A DNA stretch of 64,000 nt from Palsa-147 sp036513895 (GCA_036513895.1 DATBYF010000137.1:52969-116968), one strand, 5' to 3'. Numbered from the stretch's first letter, positions 42,911 through 52,597 are shown. Translations and numbers: made by a program. The notes: generated by a model not told the origin, from the letters alone.

Positions 42911-44446
42911 ATGCGAATTCTTCTCTACAACCCCGATAATGGCGTCACTCGTAATTTCATGCCGCATCTCTGGATGTTTTTGCTCCAGGCGTTGACGCCT
43001 GCAGGCCACGAAGTATTGCTCATCGACGGCAACGCTCAGCCGATGGACGAAGCCGGAATTGCGCGATTTGTTCGTGAGAAAAATATCGGACTTGTCGGGA
43101 TCGGCGCAATGACCCGGATGATCGCAAAAGCTTACCGCATGGCTGACGCAATTCGCGCGGTGGGCGTGCCGGTAGTGATGGGCGGACCACACGTCACAGA
43201 AGAAGCCGACGAGGCTCTGGGGCGCAATGGCGGTCCGCGCCACGCCGATGCTGTGGCGCTAGGCGAAGCTGATGAAACCTGGCCACGGATTGTCGAGGAT
43301 GCAGCGAACGGCAAACTCAAGGACCTCTACACGCCTGTGGATGAGTTTGGTCAAGAGCGCAAGCCTACTCTTCAGCCATACCCCGCAATTCCGTGGGATA
43401 CGATTAACCTCGACCAGTTCAATTTGGTGCCAAAGTTCGCGAAACGCTTGCTCCAGCGCGCCCCCAGTGGTTGGGGGACGTTCCGCATTATTCCCGTCGA
43501 ATCAGGACGCGGCTGCCCTTATGGATGTGAGTTTTGCACCGTGACTGGATTTTTCGGCGACTCCATCCGCTTTCGCACAAACAAGAGTGTGGTCGATGAA
43601 CTTCTTCTGTTGAAAGCGCGCGCAAAAAGTGAAGGCGGTCAAATCGCCGTCTTCTTCATTGACGATAATTTCGCCATCAACATCAAACGCACGAAATCTT
43701 TGCTCCGCGACATCATCGCTGCCGGCGCTCAGCTGCACTGGATTGCGCAGATTAGCGCTAATCTGTTGCGCGATGAGGAGCTCGTTGATCTCATCGCTGC
43801 GGCGGGCGGCAAGTGGGTTTTCATCGGCATGGAGTCCATCGACCCTGCAAACCTCGCCAGCGTAAACAAGGGATTCAACAAGCCCGGAGAATATGCAGCG
43901 GTGCTCGAGAGGCTCGCGCGCCGCAATGTTTACGCCATAACTTCGTTCATTTTCGGCATGGACAACGATACGCCGGGGGTCGCGGAACGCACGCTTCAGG
44001 AAATTCGCACTTGGCCACCTGGGTTGCCCATCTTTGGATTGCTTACACCCTTGCCGGCCACGCCGCTCTACAAGCGGCTCGAAGCCGCAGGCCGGCTCAC
44101 GCGGCCAAAACACTGGCAGGAATTTATTCCATTCGCCATGGCCCACACGCCGCTGAAGATGACGATTACACAGGCTCACGACGAGGTGAGGTACGGATGG
44201 ACTCGCGCCTACAGTGCCAAGGCGATCGAACAGGCTGTCAATTCAGTTGATCCAAAAGACGTGGGCTATCGCATAAATATTTTTGTCGCACGAATGTGTT
44301 TCCGCGGGATTTACTTCCCTCAAATGGGCGTCTTGCCGTGGCTGAAAGTGATTTCTGAAAACCGGCATACGATTTTCAGTCTGGTAAAGGACGGCTTCGC
44401 CGCGTGGCGTCACCGCGCCCCGACCACAACTCAAATTAGCGCTTAG
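42911..44446 (+). CDS. B12-binding domain radical SAM protein
   Basis: A 511-residue enzyme. Residues 1-140 form a cobalamin-binding-like Rossmann domain (ILLYNPDNGV, VGIGAMTRMIAKAYRMADAI, VVMGGPHVTEEADE). The radical SAM core has CPYGCEFCTVTGFFG (the CxxxCxxC 4Fe-4S site, about residue 203), then FIDDNFAIN and FIGMESIDPANLASVNKGFN. The remaining C-terminal region resembles the DUF4070-type tail seen in hopanoid and Mg-porphyrin-modifying relatives. The typical reaction is methylation or radical rearrangement of a lipid or other unreactive substrate; the actual substrate is unknown. ATG at 42911, GGGA upstream. Confidence 0.9.
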   Translation: MRILLYNPDNGVTRNFMPHLWMFLLQALTPAGHEVLLIDGNAQPMDEAGIARFVREKNIGLVGIGAMTRMIAKAYRMADAIRAVGVPVVMGGPHVTEEADEALGRNGGPRHADAVALGEADETWPRIVEDAANGKLKDLYTPVDEFGQERKPTLQPYPAIPWDTINLDQFNLVPKFAKRLLQRAPSGWGTFRIIPVESGRGCPYGCEFCTVTGFFGDSIRFRTNKSVVDELLLLKARAKSEGGQIAVFFIDDNFAINIKRTKSLLRDIIAAGAQLHWIAQISANLLRDEELVDLIAAAGGKWVFIGMESIDPANLASVNKGFNKPGEYAAVLERLARRNVYAITSFIFGMDNDTPGVAERTLQEIRTWPPGLPIFGLLTPLPATPLYKRLEAAGRLTRPKHWQEFIPFAMAHTPLKMTITQAHDEVRYGWTRAYSAKAIEQAVNSVDPKDVGYRINIFVARMCFRGIYFPQMGVLPWLKVISENRHTIFSLVKDGFAAWRHRAPTTTQISA

Positions 44447-44513
44447 TTCCCTGCCGGCTGAGAAGTCGCAGACGAGTTCGGCGGGGAAATCGCAAAACTG
44501 GATCACGACGAAT

Positions 44514-44545
44514 CGTCATTCCGAGCGCAGCGAGGGATCCCTCTT
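44514..44545 (+). repeat. Dispersed 'GTCATTCCGAGCG' repeat
   Basis: GTCATTCCGAGCGCAGCGAG followed by GGATCCCTCTTTC, in the gap between convergent genes. Related blocks are at 27350-27390, 55663-55700 and 56863-56900. Confidence 0.55.
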
Positions 44546-44578
44546 TCTTTTCCGCGTGCCGCAATTCCCGCAGCACCT

Positions 44579-45556
44579 CTAAGTCTGTCTGTGACGCCGA
44601 TTATGCGAGTGTTCGGAATGGCCATTCGCATCCAGCCAGCTCAGCATCTGGCGAATGCTGCCGCGCGCCAACGCAATGCTTGAGTCGGCCGCGCCGTAAT
44701 ACAGATTGATGCTGTCCCCATCCGCTCCCACGGTATAGCCGCAGGGAAACACAACGTCTTGAACATCTCCGCGACGCTCGTATTCCGCTTCGGGCGCAAA
44801 CATCCAGGAATCTCCGCGGTTAGTGCACTTTTCCGGTTGCTCCAAATCAAAGAGCGCCAGGCCAAGCCGGTAGATGGAACTCGATGGCGTTCTCCTGACG
44901 CCGTGGTAGATCATCAGCCAGCCTCGCGGCGTTTCAATCGGCGGCGGCGACATTCCAATCCGATTCGCGTCCCACCACGCGCCACGGCGGGCCTCCAGCA
45001 TCAGCGTATGAACTCCCCAATTTCGTAAGTCAGGAGAATAAGAGACCCATATGTGAGCCCCAAGAGGCGTCATCGGCCGGTGAATCAACGCCCAGGATCC
45101 ATTGATCCTTCTCGGCAGCAGAGCTGCATCTTTGTCATCGGGCGACATGATCACGCCCATTCTCTCGAACGAGTGGAAGTCCTTCGTCATCGCCAAAGAG
45201 ACGCCGGGGCCGCCACGCGAATACGACGTGTAGGTCACTGCATATTTCTCAAGCTCCGGCACGTAGGTGATGCGCGGATCTTCGATTCCCCATATTTCTT
45301 CAGGGAAATTTTCAGGATCGGGCAGTAGCGTCGGCTCCTTATCAATCTGCCATCCATCAACGCCATTTTTCGACCGCGCCGCGCATAAGTGGGAAAGGCC
45401 CCGCCGATCTTCCACGCGGCAAAGCAGAAGCGTGGTGCCGTCATGCAAAAGCGTCGCGCCCGCATTGAAAACGCTATTCATCAAATAGGGCCAATCTTTT
45501 GCGGACAAGATCGGATTCGCGGAGTGCCGGCAAAATAAGGATTCGTATTGGGTCAT
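44579..45556 (-). CDS. GH130-family glycoside phosphorylase/hydrolase
   Basis: A 325-residue five-bladed propeller enzyme. Family motifs are SVFNAGATLLHDGTTLLLCR, VEDRRGLSHL, GIEDPRITYVPELEKYAVTY (catalytic Asp in EDPRI), RRGAWWDANRIGMSPPPIET and GWLMIYHGVRR. GH130 members phosphorolyse or hydrolyse beta-mannosides. The ATG at 45556 (AGAG upstream) is preferred over GTG 45583. It follows the GT4-fusion gene by 68 bp on the same strand, and this pairing suggests one glycan pathway, possibly mannoside. The subfamily cannot be decided here. Confidence 0.88.
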   Translation of the reverse strand: MTQYESLFCRHSANPILSAKDWPYLMNSVFNAGATLLHDGTTLLLCRVEDRRGLSHLCAARSKNGVDGWQIDKEPTLLPDPENFPEEIWGIEDPRITYVPELEKYAVTYTSYSRGGPGVSLAMTKDFHSFERMGVIMSPDDKDAALLPRRINGSWALIHRPMTPLGAHIWVSYSPDLRNWGVHTLMLEARRGAWWDANRIGMSPPPIETPRGWLMIYHGVRRTPSSSIYRLGLALFDLEQPEKCTNRGDSWMFAPEAEYERRGDVQDVVFPCGYTVGADGDSINLYYGAADSSIALARGSIRQMLSWLDANGHSEHSHNRRHRQT

Positions 45557-45624
45557 CGTCTCTTTCAAACACGCTCCAAGCACAAGAACATGAGGCCCCT
45601 CAGATACCTTTTAGGATTCGAAGT

Positions 45625-48147
45625 TTATTGTGCAACAGTTAGAACTTGCTGCGTGTCGGAGTCCACGTCCGTGATGATCGGTTCCGGCAGCTTGCGCATT
45701 TCGAGCAGCGCCATCAGAAAAGACAGAGTCGATTCTGCCCCTTGGTTTTCATTGGCGCGGTCCGGATGCAATCCGTCCCGGCATCCGCCGGTGCTGGGAT
45801 CGTAAAGCGCAATTTGCAAGTCATTGTCGCCGAGGAACCAGTTAAACGCTGTCCACGCATCTTTCAGCCATTGGCTCTTTCCGGTCGCACGATAAGCCTC
45901 CAGGCATGCCGATACACTGGCACATGCTTCGATGGGCTGTTGGTCGAATCGGGCTTTCTCCGTTTTTTTCGAATAAAATCCGTGCGATCCGATCGGAACG
46001 AAATGGCCCTTTCTCTCGCAACGCTGAACGGTCGTCAGCCAGTTCAATGCTTCAAGCCCGGCCGAAATCATTGCGTCGTTTCCGTTGCGCGTACCCGCTC
46101 GTATGAGCGCCTGCGGAAGTCGAGCATTCGAGTACGCAAGTTCGTCTTCGAACCAGTTCCAATTATCCGAACGGCTGGCGCGGTAAGAGTCCAGCAACCG
46201 GTTCGCTAGCGCATCTGCTGCATTAAGCGCAGCGCGATCCCCGGGAAATGATTCGAGATATTCATGCAGCCCCAGCAATGCAAAGGCGCAGGCACGCGGA
46301 CTTTTAAATTCCACGGCTGCGGGAACAGCCAACTCGAACAATCGTCCCGCGGCTCCTCTGAGCCCATCGTCCTTGGTTCTGCCAACGACAGTCCCCAGGC
46401 CCCACAATGCTCGTCCATGGCTGTCTTCCGATCCTTCCAACTCCTGCCACTGGCGGTCGTAACTCAGGCAGTTTCTAAATCTCTTCGTGCTCGGATCGAA
46501 CGCCAGCCACAAAAAAGCTAAATAGCGCGACGCCAAATCGAGCGAGCCGGCCACCGTGCTGCTTTCGAATTCTTCGAGCAGGATCGCGACGATGAGCGCC
46601 CGCGCGTTGTCGTCGGTCGAGTAGCCTTCCGGATAATTCGGCACGCTGAAGATCGCATGCTCCACAATCCCTGTCTGGTCCGTCATGCGATATAGATGGT
46701 CGAGTTTTATAGCTGGAAGACGGTCGAGATTCTTGGCCGTGTTTCTGGCCGAGAATGTAGCACGCGGTTTTCGCAGTCGTTCGTTGTACACGCGCTCGAA
46801 GCTTCCCATGTATTGCTGCGCCACGCGGTCCCAAACCATGTCTCGCGTATACAAGTAAGCACGCTTGCGCATGGCGTGCCGCCCTGTTCCGTTATCCAGC
46901 AGCTCGCTCGCTTTTGCCGCAATTGCTTCGGGATCATCAAACGGCACTAGCGAACCGCGCTCGTCAGCAAGCAATTCCATCGCGTGCAAGTAAGGAGTCG
47001 AGATGATCGCTTTGCCGGCGCTGAGCGCGTACGCCAGCGTCCCTGATACCACTTGTCCTTTGTGTTTGTAGGGAGTGATATAAATGTCTGCGGAGCCGAT
47101 TAACTCGACCAATTCCTTCGGGCTGACGAAGCGATTCCAGAAGATTACGTTATCCTGAACGCCGAGTTCGCGCGCCAGGTCCTGCAAGTACGTCCTGTAT
47201 TTCTCGCCTTCGCGCCGCAGAATATGCGGATGCGTGACGCCGGAAATCATGTACACAACATTGCCGTGTCGCGAAAGAATGCTTGGCAAAGCCTTGATGA
47301 CGTTTTCGATCCCCTTGTTCGGTGAGAGCAGGCCAAACGTCAGCAATACATCCTTCCCTTCCGTGCCAAAGCTATCCTTGTAAAAATTTGGATCGGTGAA
47401 AGGCAAATCGGGGATGCCGTGCGGAATCAAATCGATCTTGGCCATCGGAACGCGAAAAACTTCATGCAAAATCTCCGCCGATTGACGGCTCATAACGATG
47501 AGCCGGTCCGACAAAGATGCGATTTCCTCCATCACTGAGCGCTGGTCCGCGTTCGGCTCGCGCAGCACCGTATGCAACGTCGTGACCACAGGCATCTGAA
47601 GCCGACGCAGCAGTTCCAGAATGTGAGAGCCGGCTGGCCCGCCGAAAATTCCGTATTCGTGTTGCAGGCAAACCAAATCAATGTTGCTGAAATTCAAAAA
47701 ATCCGCGGCCTGGCGGTACGACGCCAGATCGTCTTGCGAAAGCTCGAATCGGATCCGCCGGGGGTACTTGTAACCTTCTTCGACATCGTTAACAGGAATG
47801 ACTAACAGATTCGTCTCGTTGTATTCCGCGCAAATTGCGTCACAAAGGTCCGTCGTGAAGGTCGCGATTCCACATTTCCGCGGAAGATAATTCCCGATGA
47901 TCGCGACGCGCTTCGGCAGCATTGGCCGCGGATGACTTGGCCATGAAATAGCAGCCTTATCGGGCGCGACAAGGTAGTCCAAGCCAACATTGTTACGGGA
48001 AATTTTGAGGTCCATCTCCAGCTGATTACTTGAATCACCGGCGGCTACTTCATCCGCGACTGCGCTCGGCACATTCTTTTGCACATCGCCCGGCACTTCG
48101 TTAAATGTCGGGCTATGTGTTTGAGAGGCATTCTTTGACGACGACAT
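45625..48147 (-). CDS. GT4 glycosyltransferase fused to a C-terminal helical domain
   Basis: An 840-residue protein. A disordered N-terminus (about 1-75) is followed by a GT-B glycosyltransferase of family 4: LPRKCGIATFTTDLCDAI, LVCLQHEYGIFGGPAGSHIL, LLTFGLLSPNKGIENVIKAL (nucleotide-sugar side), and TPYKHKGQVVSGTLAYALSA with the E-x7-E region. From about residue 475 a second domain (FSVPNYPEGYSTDDNARALI, DSHGRALWGLGTVVG, FDQQPIEACASVSACLEAYR) looks like an (alpha/alpha)6 toroid of the glycoside hydrolase kind. A transferase-plus-toroid fusion upstream of GH130 points to making and remodelling a glycan. ATG 48147 is preferred; TTG 48210 is possible. Confidence 0.82.
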   Translation of the reverse strand: MSSSKNASQTHSPTFNEVPGDVQKNVPSAVADEVAAGDSSNQLEMDLKISRNNVGLDYLVAPDKAAISWPSHPRPMLPKRVAIIGNYLPRKCGIATFTTDLCDAICAEYNETNLLVIPVNDVEEGYKYPRRIRFELSQDDLASYRQAADFLNFSNIDLVCLQHEYGIFGGPAGSHILELLRRLQMPVVTTLHTVLREPNADQRSVMEEIASLSDRLIVMSRQSAEILHEVFRVPMAKIDLIPHGIPDLPFTDPNFYKDSFGTEGKDVLLTFGLLSPNKGIENVIKALPSILSRHGNVVYMISGVTHPHILRREGEKYRTYLQDLARELGVQDNVIFWNRFVSPKELVELIGSADIYITPYKHKGQVVSGTLAYALSAGKAIISTPYLHAMELLADERGSLVPFDDPEAIAAKASELLDNGTGRHAMRKRAYLYTRDMVWDRVAQQYMGSFERVYNERLRKPRATFSARNTAKNLDRLPAIKLDHLYRMTDQTGIVEHAIFSVPNYPEGYSTDDNARALIVAILLEEFESSTVAGSLDLASRYLAFLWLAFDPSTKRFRNCLSYDRQWQELEGSEDSHGRALWGLGTVVGRTKDDGLRGAAGRLFELAVPAAVEFKSPRACAFALLGLHEYLESFPGDRAALNAADALANRLLDSYRASRSDNWNWFEDELAYSNARLPQALIRAGTRNGNDAMISAGLEALNWLTTVQRCERKGHFVPIGSHGFYSKKTEKARFDQQPIEACASVSACLEAYRATGKSQWLKDAWTAFNWFLGDNDLQIALYDPSTGGCRDGLHPDRANENQGAESTLSFLMALLEMRKLPEPIITDVDSDTQQVLTVAQ

Positions 48148-48279
48148 TCGGAGCCTGGCGTTCCTTTCTTCTCGTCTTCGTAACCGGCCAATCCAATTCC
48201 CCAAGGACAAGACGTATCACGCTGATTTAGCGATACATAGCAGCACAGCGAACAACCAAAAAAGGCGACCGAAAAGTAC

Positions 48280-49911
48280 TTAGTAACCCTCTCCCATACC
48301 ACCGCCGTGGCCCGCACCCGCGCCGACCAACTCTCCTTCTTCCTTTCTGTCGGCTATCAGCACTTCCGTAGTCAGCATCAACGAAACGATCGACGCGGCA
48401 TTCTGAAGCGCAAGCCGCGTAACTTTGGCCGGGTCAATGATTCCCGCTTTTATCATGTCCCCGAACTCCCCCGTTTCCGCGTTAAAACCGAAGTTCTCTT
48501 CCTTCGATTCGCGCACCCGGCCAACAACCAACGCGCCTTCGTGACCGGCGTTCAAGGCAATCTGACGAAGGGGTTCTTCGAGGGCTCGCTTGACGATATT
48601 GACGCCGATGGCTTCATCGTCGTGGAGCTTCAGCTTTTCGAGAACTGGCACGCAGCGCAAAAGGGCCGTGCCGCCGCCCGCTACGATGCCTTCCTCAACC
48701 GCCGCGCGCGTGGCGTGCATGGCGTCTTCGACGCGAGCCTTTTTCTCCTTCAACTCGGTCTCCGTTGCCGCGCCCACTTTGATGATTGCTACGCCGCCGA
48801 CCAGTTTCGCCAAACGCTCCTGCAGCTTTTCTTTGTCGTAGTCTGACGTAGTTTCTTCGATCTGTGCCCGGAGCTGCTTAATTCGACCTTCGACTTCTGT
48901 CGGCTTGCCGGCGCCCGCGATGATCGTCGTGTTGTCCTTGGTGATGGTGACCTTTTTGGCGCTGCCAAGCTCTTCGAGGGTCACGTTTTCGAGCTTAATG
49001 CCGAGGTCCTCCGTGATGGCCTTGCCACCGGTGAGAACGGCGATGTCCTCGAGCATGGCCTTGCGGCGATCGCCGAATCCCGGAGCCTTCACCGCCGCGC
49101 AGTGCAGCGTGCCGCGAATCTTATTTACCACCAGCGTTGCCAGAGCTTCGCCCTCAAGATCTTCGGAAATGATCAGAAGTGGCTTGTTGATCTTGGCCGT
49201 CTGCTCGAGCAACGGCAGCAGATCCTTCAACGAGCTGATCTTCTTTTCGTGAATCAGTATCCGGACATCTTCAAGCACGCACTCCATGCGTTCCGGATCC
49301 GTGGCGAAATATGGTGATAGGTAGCCGCGGTCGAATTGCATGCCCTCGACGACCTCCAGAGTTGTTTCCATGGTTTTGGATTCTTCGACGGTGATGACGC
49401 CATCTTTACCGACTTTTTTCATAGCTTCGGCGATGATGTTGCCGACTTGCTTGTCGGTATTGGCGCTGATGGTGCCTACCTGCGCGATCATGTCGCCCTT
49501 GACGTCGCGGGAAAGCCTCTTGATTTCCTGCACGGCGGCTTCTACGGCCTTCTCGATGCCGCGCTTGAGCGCCATCGGGCTTGCGCCCGCAGCCACGGTG
49601 CGCACACCTTCGCGGAAAATAGCCTGCGCGAGCACGGTCGCGGTAGTAGTGCCGTCGCCCGCGACGTCGGAAGTCTTTGAAGCGACCTCCTTCACCATCT
49701 GCGCGCCGAGATTCTCGAGCGGGTCTTTCAGATCGATTTCCTTCGCCACAGTCACGCCATCCTTGGTGATGACGGGCGAGCCGAACTTCTTATCAATTAC
49801 CACGTTGCGCCCCTTCGGGCCGAGCGTGATCTTCACAGCGTCAGCAAGAATGTTGATGCCGCGCAAAATCGCCTGACGTGAATCCGCACCAGTTACAATT
49901 TGTTTTGCCAT
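48280..49911 (-). CDS. groEL: Chaperonin GroEL (HSP60)
   Basis: A 543-residue chaperonin with all classical blocks: LGPKGRNVVIDKKFGSPVIT, KDGVTVAKEIDL, AGDGTTTATVLAQAI (ATP site), GVITVEESKTMETTLEVVEG and VEEGIVAGGGTALLR. It folds proteins in an ATP-driven cage with GroES. The C-terminus reads GAGHGGGMGEGY, a shortened form of the usual GGM repeat tail. It lies 66 bp downstream of groES in the same operon. ATG at 49911. Confidence 0.98.
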   Translation of the reverse strand: MAKQIVTGADSRQAILRGINILADAVKITLGPKGRNVVIDKKFGSPVITKDGVTVAKEIDLKDPLENLGAQMVKEVASKTSDVAGDGTTTATVLAQAIFREGVRTVAAGASPMALKRGIEKAVEAAVQEIKRLSRDVKGDMIAQVGTISANTDKQVGNIIAEAMKKVGKDGVITVEESKTMETTLEVVEGMQFDRGYLSPYFATDPERMECVLEDVRILIHEKKISSLKDLLPLLEQTAKINKPLLIISEDLEGEALATLVVNKIRGTLHCAAVKAPGFGDRRKAMLEDIAVLTGGKAITEDLGIKLENVTLEELGSAKKVTITKDNTTIIAGAGKPTEVEGRIKQLRAQIEETTSDYDKEKLQERLAKLVGGVAIIKVGAATETELKEKKARVEDAMHATRAAVEEGIVAGGGTALLRCVPVLEKLKLHDDEAIGVNIVKRALEEPLRQIALNAGHEGALVVGRVRESKEENFGFNAETGEFGDMIKAGIIDPAKVTRLALQNAASIVSLMLTTEVLIADRKEEGELVGAGAGHGGGMGEGY

Positions 49912-49977
49912 TAACGCTCACCCTCCCCGGGTGATTCAACTCTTTTCCCCGCCCGAAATCTTCGGGCCGGGTGAAAT

Positions 49978-50298
49978 CTACTTTTTGCCGGACGCGGCTT
50001 TTGCGATTCCGCTGACTTTCGCCAGGATTTCCTCTTCGCGGAGGATCAAATATTCCTGTCCGTCCACGTCAATATCGTTGCCTGTATATTTTCCGAATAG
50101 AATCCGGTCGCCGACCTTTACATCGAGAGGAATACGACGGCCTTTCTCGATCTTGCCTGCACCGACGGCGATCACTTCGCCTTCGTGGGGCTTCTCTTTC
50201 GCGGTGTCGGGAATGATGATTCCGCCTCGCGCGGTTTCTTTCTCTGCAAGCCGGCGTACGAGTACGCGGTCATGGAGAGGGGTGATATTTGGAGCCAT
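49978..50298 (-). CDS. groES: Co-chaperonin GroES
   Basis: A 106-residue co-chaperonin: ITPLHDRVLVRRLAEKETAR, the mobile loop GGIIIPDTAKEKPHEGEVIA, VKVGDRILFGKYTGNDI and the final LILREEEILA. It caps GroEL. ATG at 50298 has a strong GGAGGT box. I searched 50299-50420 by eye for a CIRCE element (TTAGCACTC-N9-GAGTGCTAA) and found none, so HrcA control is not evident. Confidence 0.97.
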   Translation of the reverse strand: MAPNITPLHDRVLVRRLAEKETARGGIIIPDTAKEKPHEGEVIAVGAGKIEKGRRIPLDVKVGDRILFGKYTGNDIDVDGQEYLILREEEILAKVSGIAKAASGKK

Positions 50299-50390
50299 AT
50301 TTTTTACCTCCGTTAAATTTGTTTCATGATTCCAAGATCTCTCGGGCTCCGGCAGAATTAGCCGAAATCGCCGTAAGATCTAAATCAAAA

Positions 50391-50414
50391 CAGCCGGCAA
50401 AATGCCGGCGCTAC
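50391..50414 (-). repeat. Short copy of the GCGCCGGC palindrome
   Basis: On the minus strand GTAGCGCCGGCATTTTGCCG followed by GCTG: stem GCCGGC with loop ATTTT. It overlaps the 3' end of the next minus-strand gene by a few bases and precedes groES, so it may serve as a transcript-end hairpin. Confidence 0.5.
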
Positions 50415-50905
50415 GATGGCCTGGGCACTGCTTCGAGAGGCAATTCGTTTCCATTCGCGGGCTGGGGAGACGAGTCGGACATTTCTGGCATTTTTCTTTT
50501 ATCCGCGTTTGGGTCAGCCTCGTTGCGGAGAAGGTAGGTGCTTTTCTTTACATGACGCGATCGGGCTTGGACGGTACTGTAAAACAGACCCAGAAAACGT
50601 TTCGATGCAATTCGCACGATCTCCAGAGAGTTGAAATTCTTCGATTTCGCGCCCTCCAGGATTTTGCGGATTGCTTTTCGCTCAGTGCCTTCTTCATCGA
50701 AGCCGAAAGTGGTAGCGCTGATTTCACTCGAAAGGCAAAAGAACGTCCAGCCCGCGTGGAGAATTGCGCGGCTCAGTCCATACCCGTCGGGGTACTTAAT
50801 CAGCGTCCAGCCGGCCGAAAATCGCTCCGTTTCAACTTTGATATTTTCCGGCAGTGCTGTGCCTTCCTTGATAAAGACCGTTCCCGAAGATATTGTTTTT
50901 CGCAT
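50411..50905 (-). CDS. Hypothetical protein, 164 residues
   Basis: A soluble protein with a conserved-looking core, PDGYGLSRAILHAGWTFFCL, then SSEISATTFGFDEEG and RKAIRKILEGAKSKNFNSLE. The C-terminal 30 residues are polar and probably disordered. No signal peptide or membrane helix is clear. ATG at 50905 has TAAGAGA upstream. I believe similar small proteins occur in other Acidobacteriota, but can give no function. It lies on the same strand upstream of groES, separated by a repeat hairpin. Confidence 0.6.
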   Translation of the reverse strand: MRKTISSGTVFIKEGTALPENIKVETERFSAGWTLIKYPDGYGLSRAILHAGWTFFCLSSEISATTFGFDEEGTERKAIRKILEGAKSKNFNSLEIVRIASKRFLGLFYSTVQARSRHVKKSTYLLRNEADPNADKRKMPEMSDSSPQPANGNELPLEAVPRPS

Positions 50906-51056
50906 TTATTCTCTTAGCGCCATTCATCAGATCGGCCGGAGTCTCGCGATTCCGGGGCTAGCTCTGGGATACCGCGCGGTGTGGGAGTTCGTCGAATCAG
51001 GACTCATCGAACCCCCACGCCGCACAAAACGCAGACACATTCATTCAACTGATTAC

Positions 51057-51767
51057 TTAGTTGCTCGCTGCATGCCTCGCCGAATCATTCCGCGGCGAAT
51101 GCTTCTCTAGAACGGAAACTAGAAGGCGGCCCGACTTCGGAAGAACAATCTTTCCGCCCATTACGATTTCTCTTGCTGTGACTGGCGCGCCGTAGACATC
51201 CGCACTGGCATCATTGTCGGGACGAAGTGACGCGCCCTCGAGTGAAATGCCCGCAAATAGTCCGCGCGAACGCGAGTAGCTAAGAACTTCCGCGCGCATA
51301 TAGGCATCTGTGTCCGCGGAAGCATCACGCCCGACTGGTCCTGCCGCGACGGAAGCATCGCCGCCGAGCTTCACCTTGCTGCTCAGAATCGAAGATGCGC
51401 CGCGATCGTTCATGACGAGTAACACGAGATCCGTGGCTTCTCCGCCAATCTGGAATCCGACACTGCCGCCTTCCAGCGCATACATCGCAGGAGAACCCCA
51501 TGATCCTCTAAAGTCCTTGCCGGTGCGGCAAACCATCGCGCCGCGGCCGTAGCTTCCGCCTACAACGAACGCCGCCTTGAGAACCGACGGGAAAACGATG
51601 ATGCATTCAGCCTTGTCCAGCAGAGGCTGTGGAATGTTGTCGGGCACATTTACGATCTCCTGCATTACAACGCCGCAATTTTCCAAGCGTTCCAGTTCCT
51701 TGTTCGCCGCATAAAGCGCGACGGCAAAAAACAGCAAGCTAAAACTGACTGCGATCTTGCGTAACAT
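51057..51767 (-). CDS. SYLF-domain (YSC84-like) lipid-binding protein
   Basis: A 236-residue protein with a signal peptide (KIAVSFSLLFFAVALYAANK) and the SYLF/YSC84 domain: IPQPLLDKAECIIVFPSVLK, AAFVVGGSYGRGAMVCR, GSVGFQIGGEATDLVLLVMN and KVKLGGDASVAAGPVGRDA. Eukaryotic and some bacterial members bind phosphoinositides or other lipids. ATG at 51767 has GGAGGT upstream and begins the signal peptide. It lies in a run of small envelope-protein genes. Confidence 0.88.
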   Translation of the reverse strand: MLRKIAVSFSLLFFAVALYAANKELERLENCGVVMQEIVNVPDNIPQPLLDKAECIIVFPSVLKAAFVVGGSYGRGAMVCRTGKDFRGSWGSPAMYALEGGSVGFQIGGEATDLVLLVMNDRGASSILSSKVKLGGDASVAAGPVGRDASADTDAYMRAEVLSYSRSRGLFAGISLEGASLRPDNDASADVYGAPVTAREIVMGGKIVLPKSGRLLVSVLEKHSPRNDSARHAASN

Positions 51768-51874
51768 TCGCTGACCTCCCAGATCAGAAGTGCTGATGCG
51801 GACGTTAGACCATTCCGCAAACTTTGTTGTGGCGGTTCGATCCTCGCCAACCAATCCTCAAATCGATCCGGCTG

Positions 51875-52099
51875 CTAAGCCGATCGCTTCCCACCTGACA
51901 CAAGCAGGACTACCCCTGCGACGAACGCCACGCCGCCGAGTATCGGCGGAATCGGAATGTGTTCCTGCGTATCCTTCGTGGCGTGAATCGGTCCGACATC
52001 AAGGACGCGTTCTCGATGGGTGTAAGTAAATCCCTGATACGCAAGCGCCAAAGCGCCGAAAACGATGAGAAGAATTCCAGCTATTGATATTGGTTTCAT
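51875..52099 (-). CDS. DUF3185 small membrane protein
   Basis: A 74-residue protein with two hydrophobic helices (ISIAGILLIVFGALALAYQG and PPILGGVAFVAGVVLLVSG). Between them is the conserved FTYTHRERVLDVGPIHAT loop, typical of DUF3185. It is likely an inner-membrane hairpin protein of unknown role. ATG at 52099. Confidence 0.8.
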   Translation of the reverse strand: MKPISIAGILLIVFGALALAYQGFTYTHRERVLDVGPIHATKDTQEHIPIPPILGGVAFVAGVVLLVSGGKRSA

Positions 52100-52393
52100 T
52101 TTTCGTTATCTCGCGTCTTTTTCGTTATCTCGGGTCTAAGAACAGCTTTTTCGCGCCTGTATGATCCCAAGTGATCCCGATGAGAACCGTCGCGTTTGCC
52201 GAAAACAAACGGAGTGGCCCCGCATCCTTTCGGACCTCCAACTATTCGCGCGTGCAGGATTTCAATCGAGAGGATCAGGCTGGCGCACTTGCAATGTGCT
52301 GTGAAGCAGCTCTGCTGTTTCCCCGCACAGGACGATAATAGACGGGTTAGCTGCGATTAACTGTCCACTTCGGCACACATTTTAGCATTGGAA

Positions 52394-52597
52394 CTAATTT
52401 GGTTTTCGAAGCTCGCTGACAATTCGTTTTGCTTCTTTCATTCTTTCTTTGTAGTACGTGGGATCTATCAGAGTTTGTTTGTTCGCTACTTTCAGTTGTT
52501 CTTTGACGCCTTCTTTGGACAGAAACAGGGCCAAGGCCTTGTAGGTCTTGATCTCTTTTTCGAGGAACTGGACTGCTTGTCGTTTGGATTCGTCCAT
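52394..52597 (-). CDS. Small charged helical protein
   Basis: A 67-residue, Lys/Glu-rich, mostly helical protein (ESKRQAVQFLEKEIKTYKAL, YKERMKEAKRIVSELRKPN). ATG at 52597 is preceded by AGGTGAGAA. An overlapping frame on the same strand encodes a less protein-like sequence and was discarded. Function unknown. Confidence 0.55.
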   Translation of the reverse strand: MDESKRQAVQFLEKEIKTYKALALFLSKEGVKEQLKVANKQTLIDPTYYKERMKEAKRIVSELRKPN

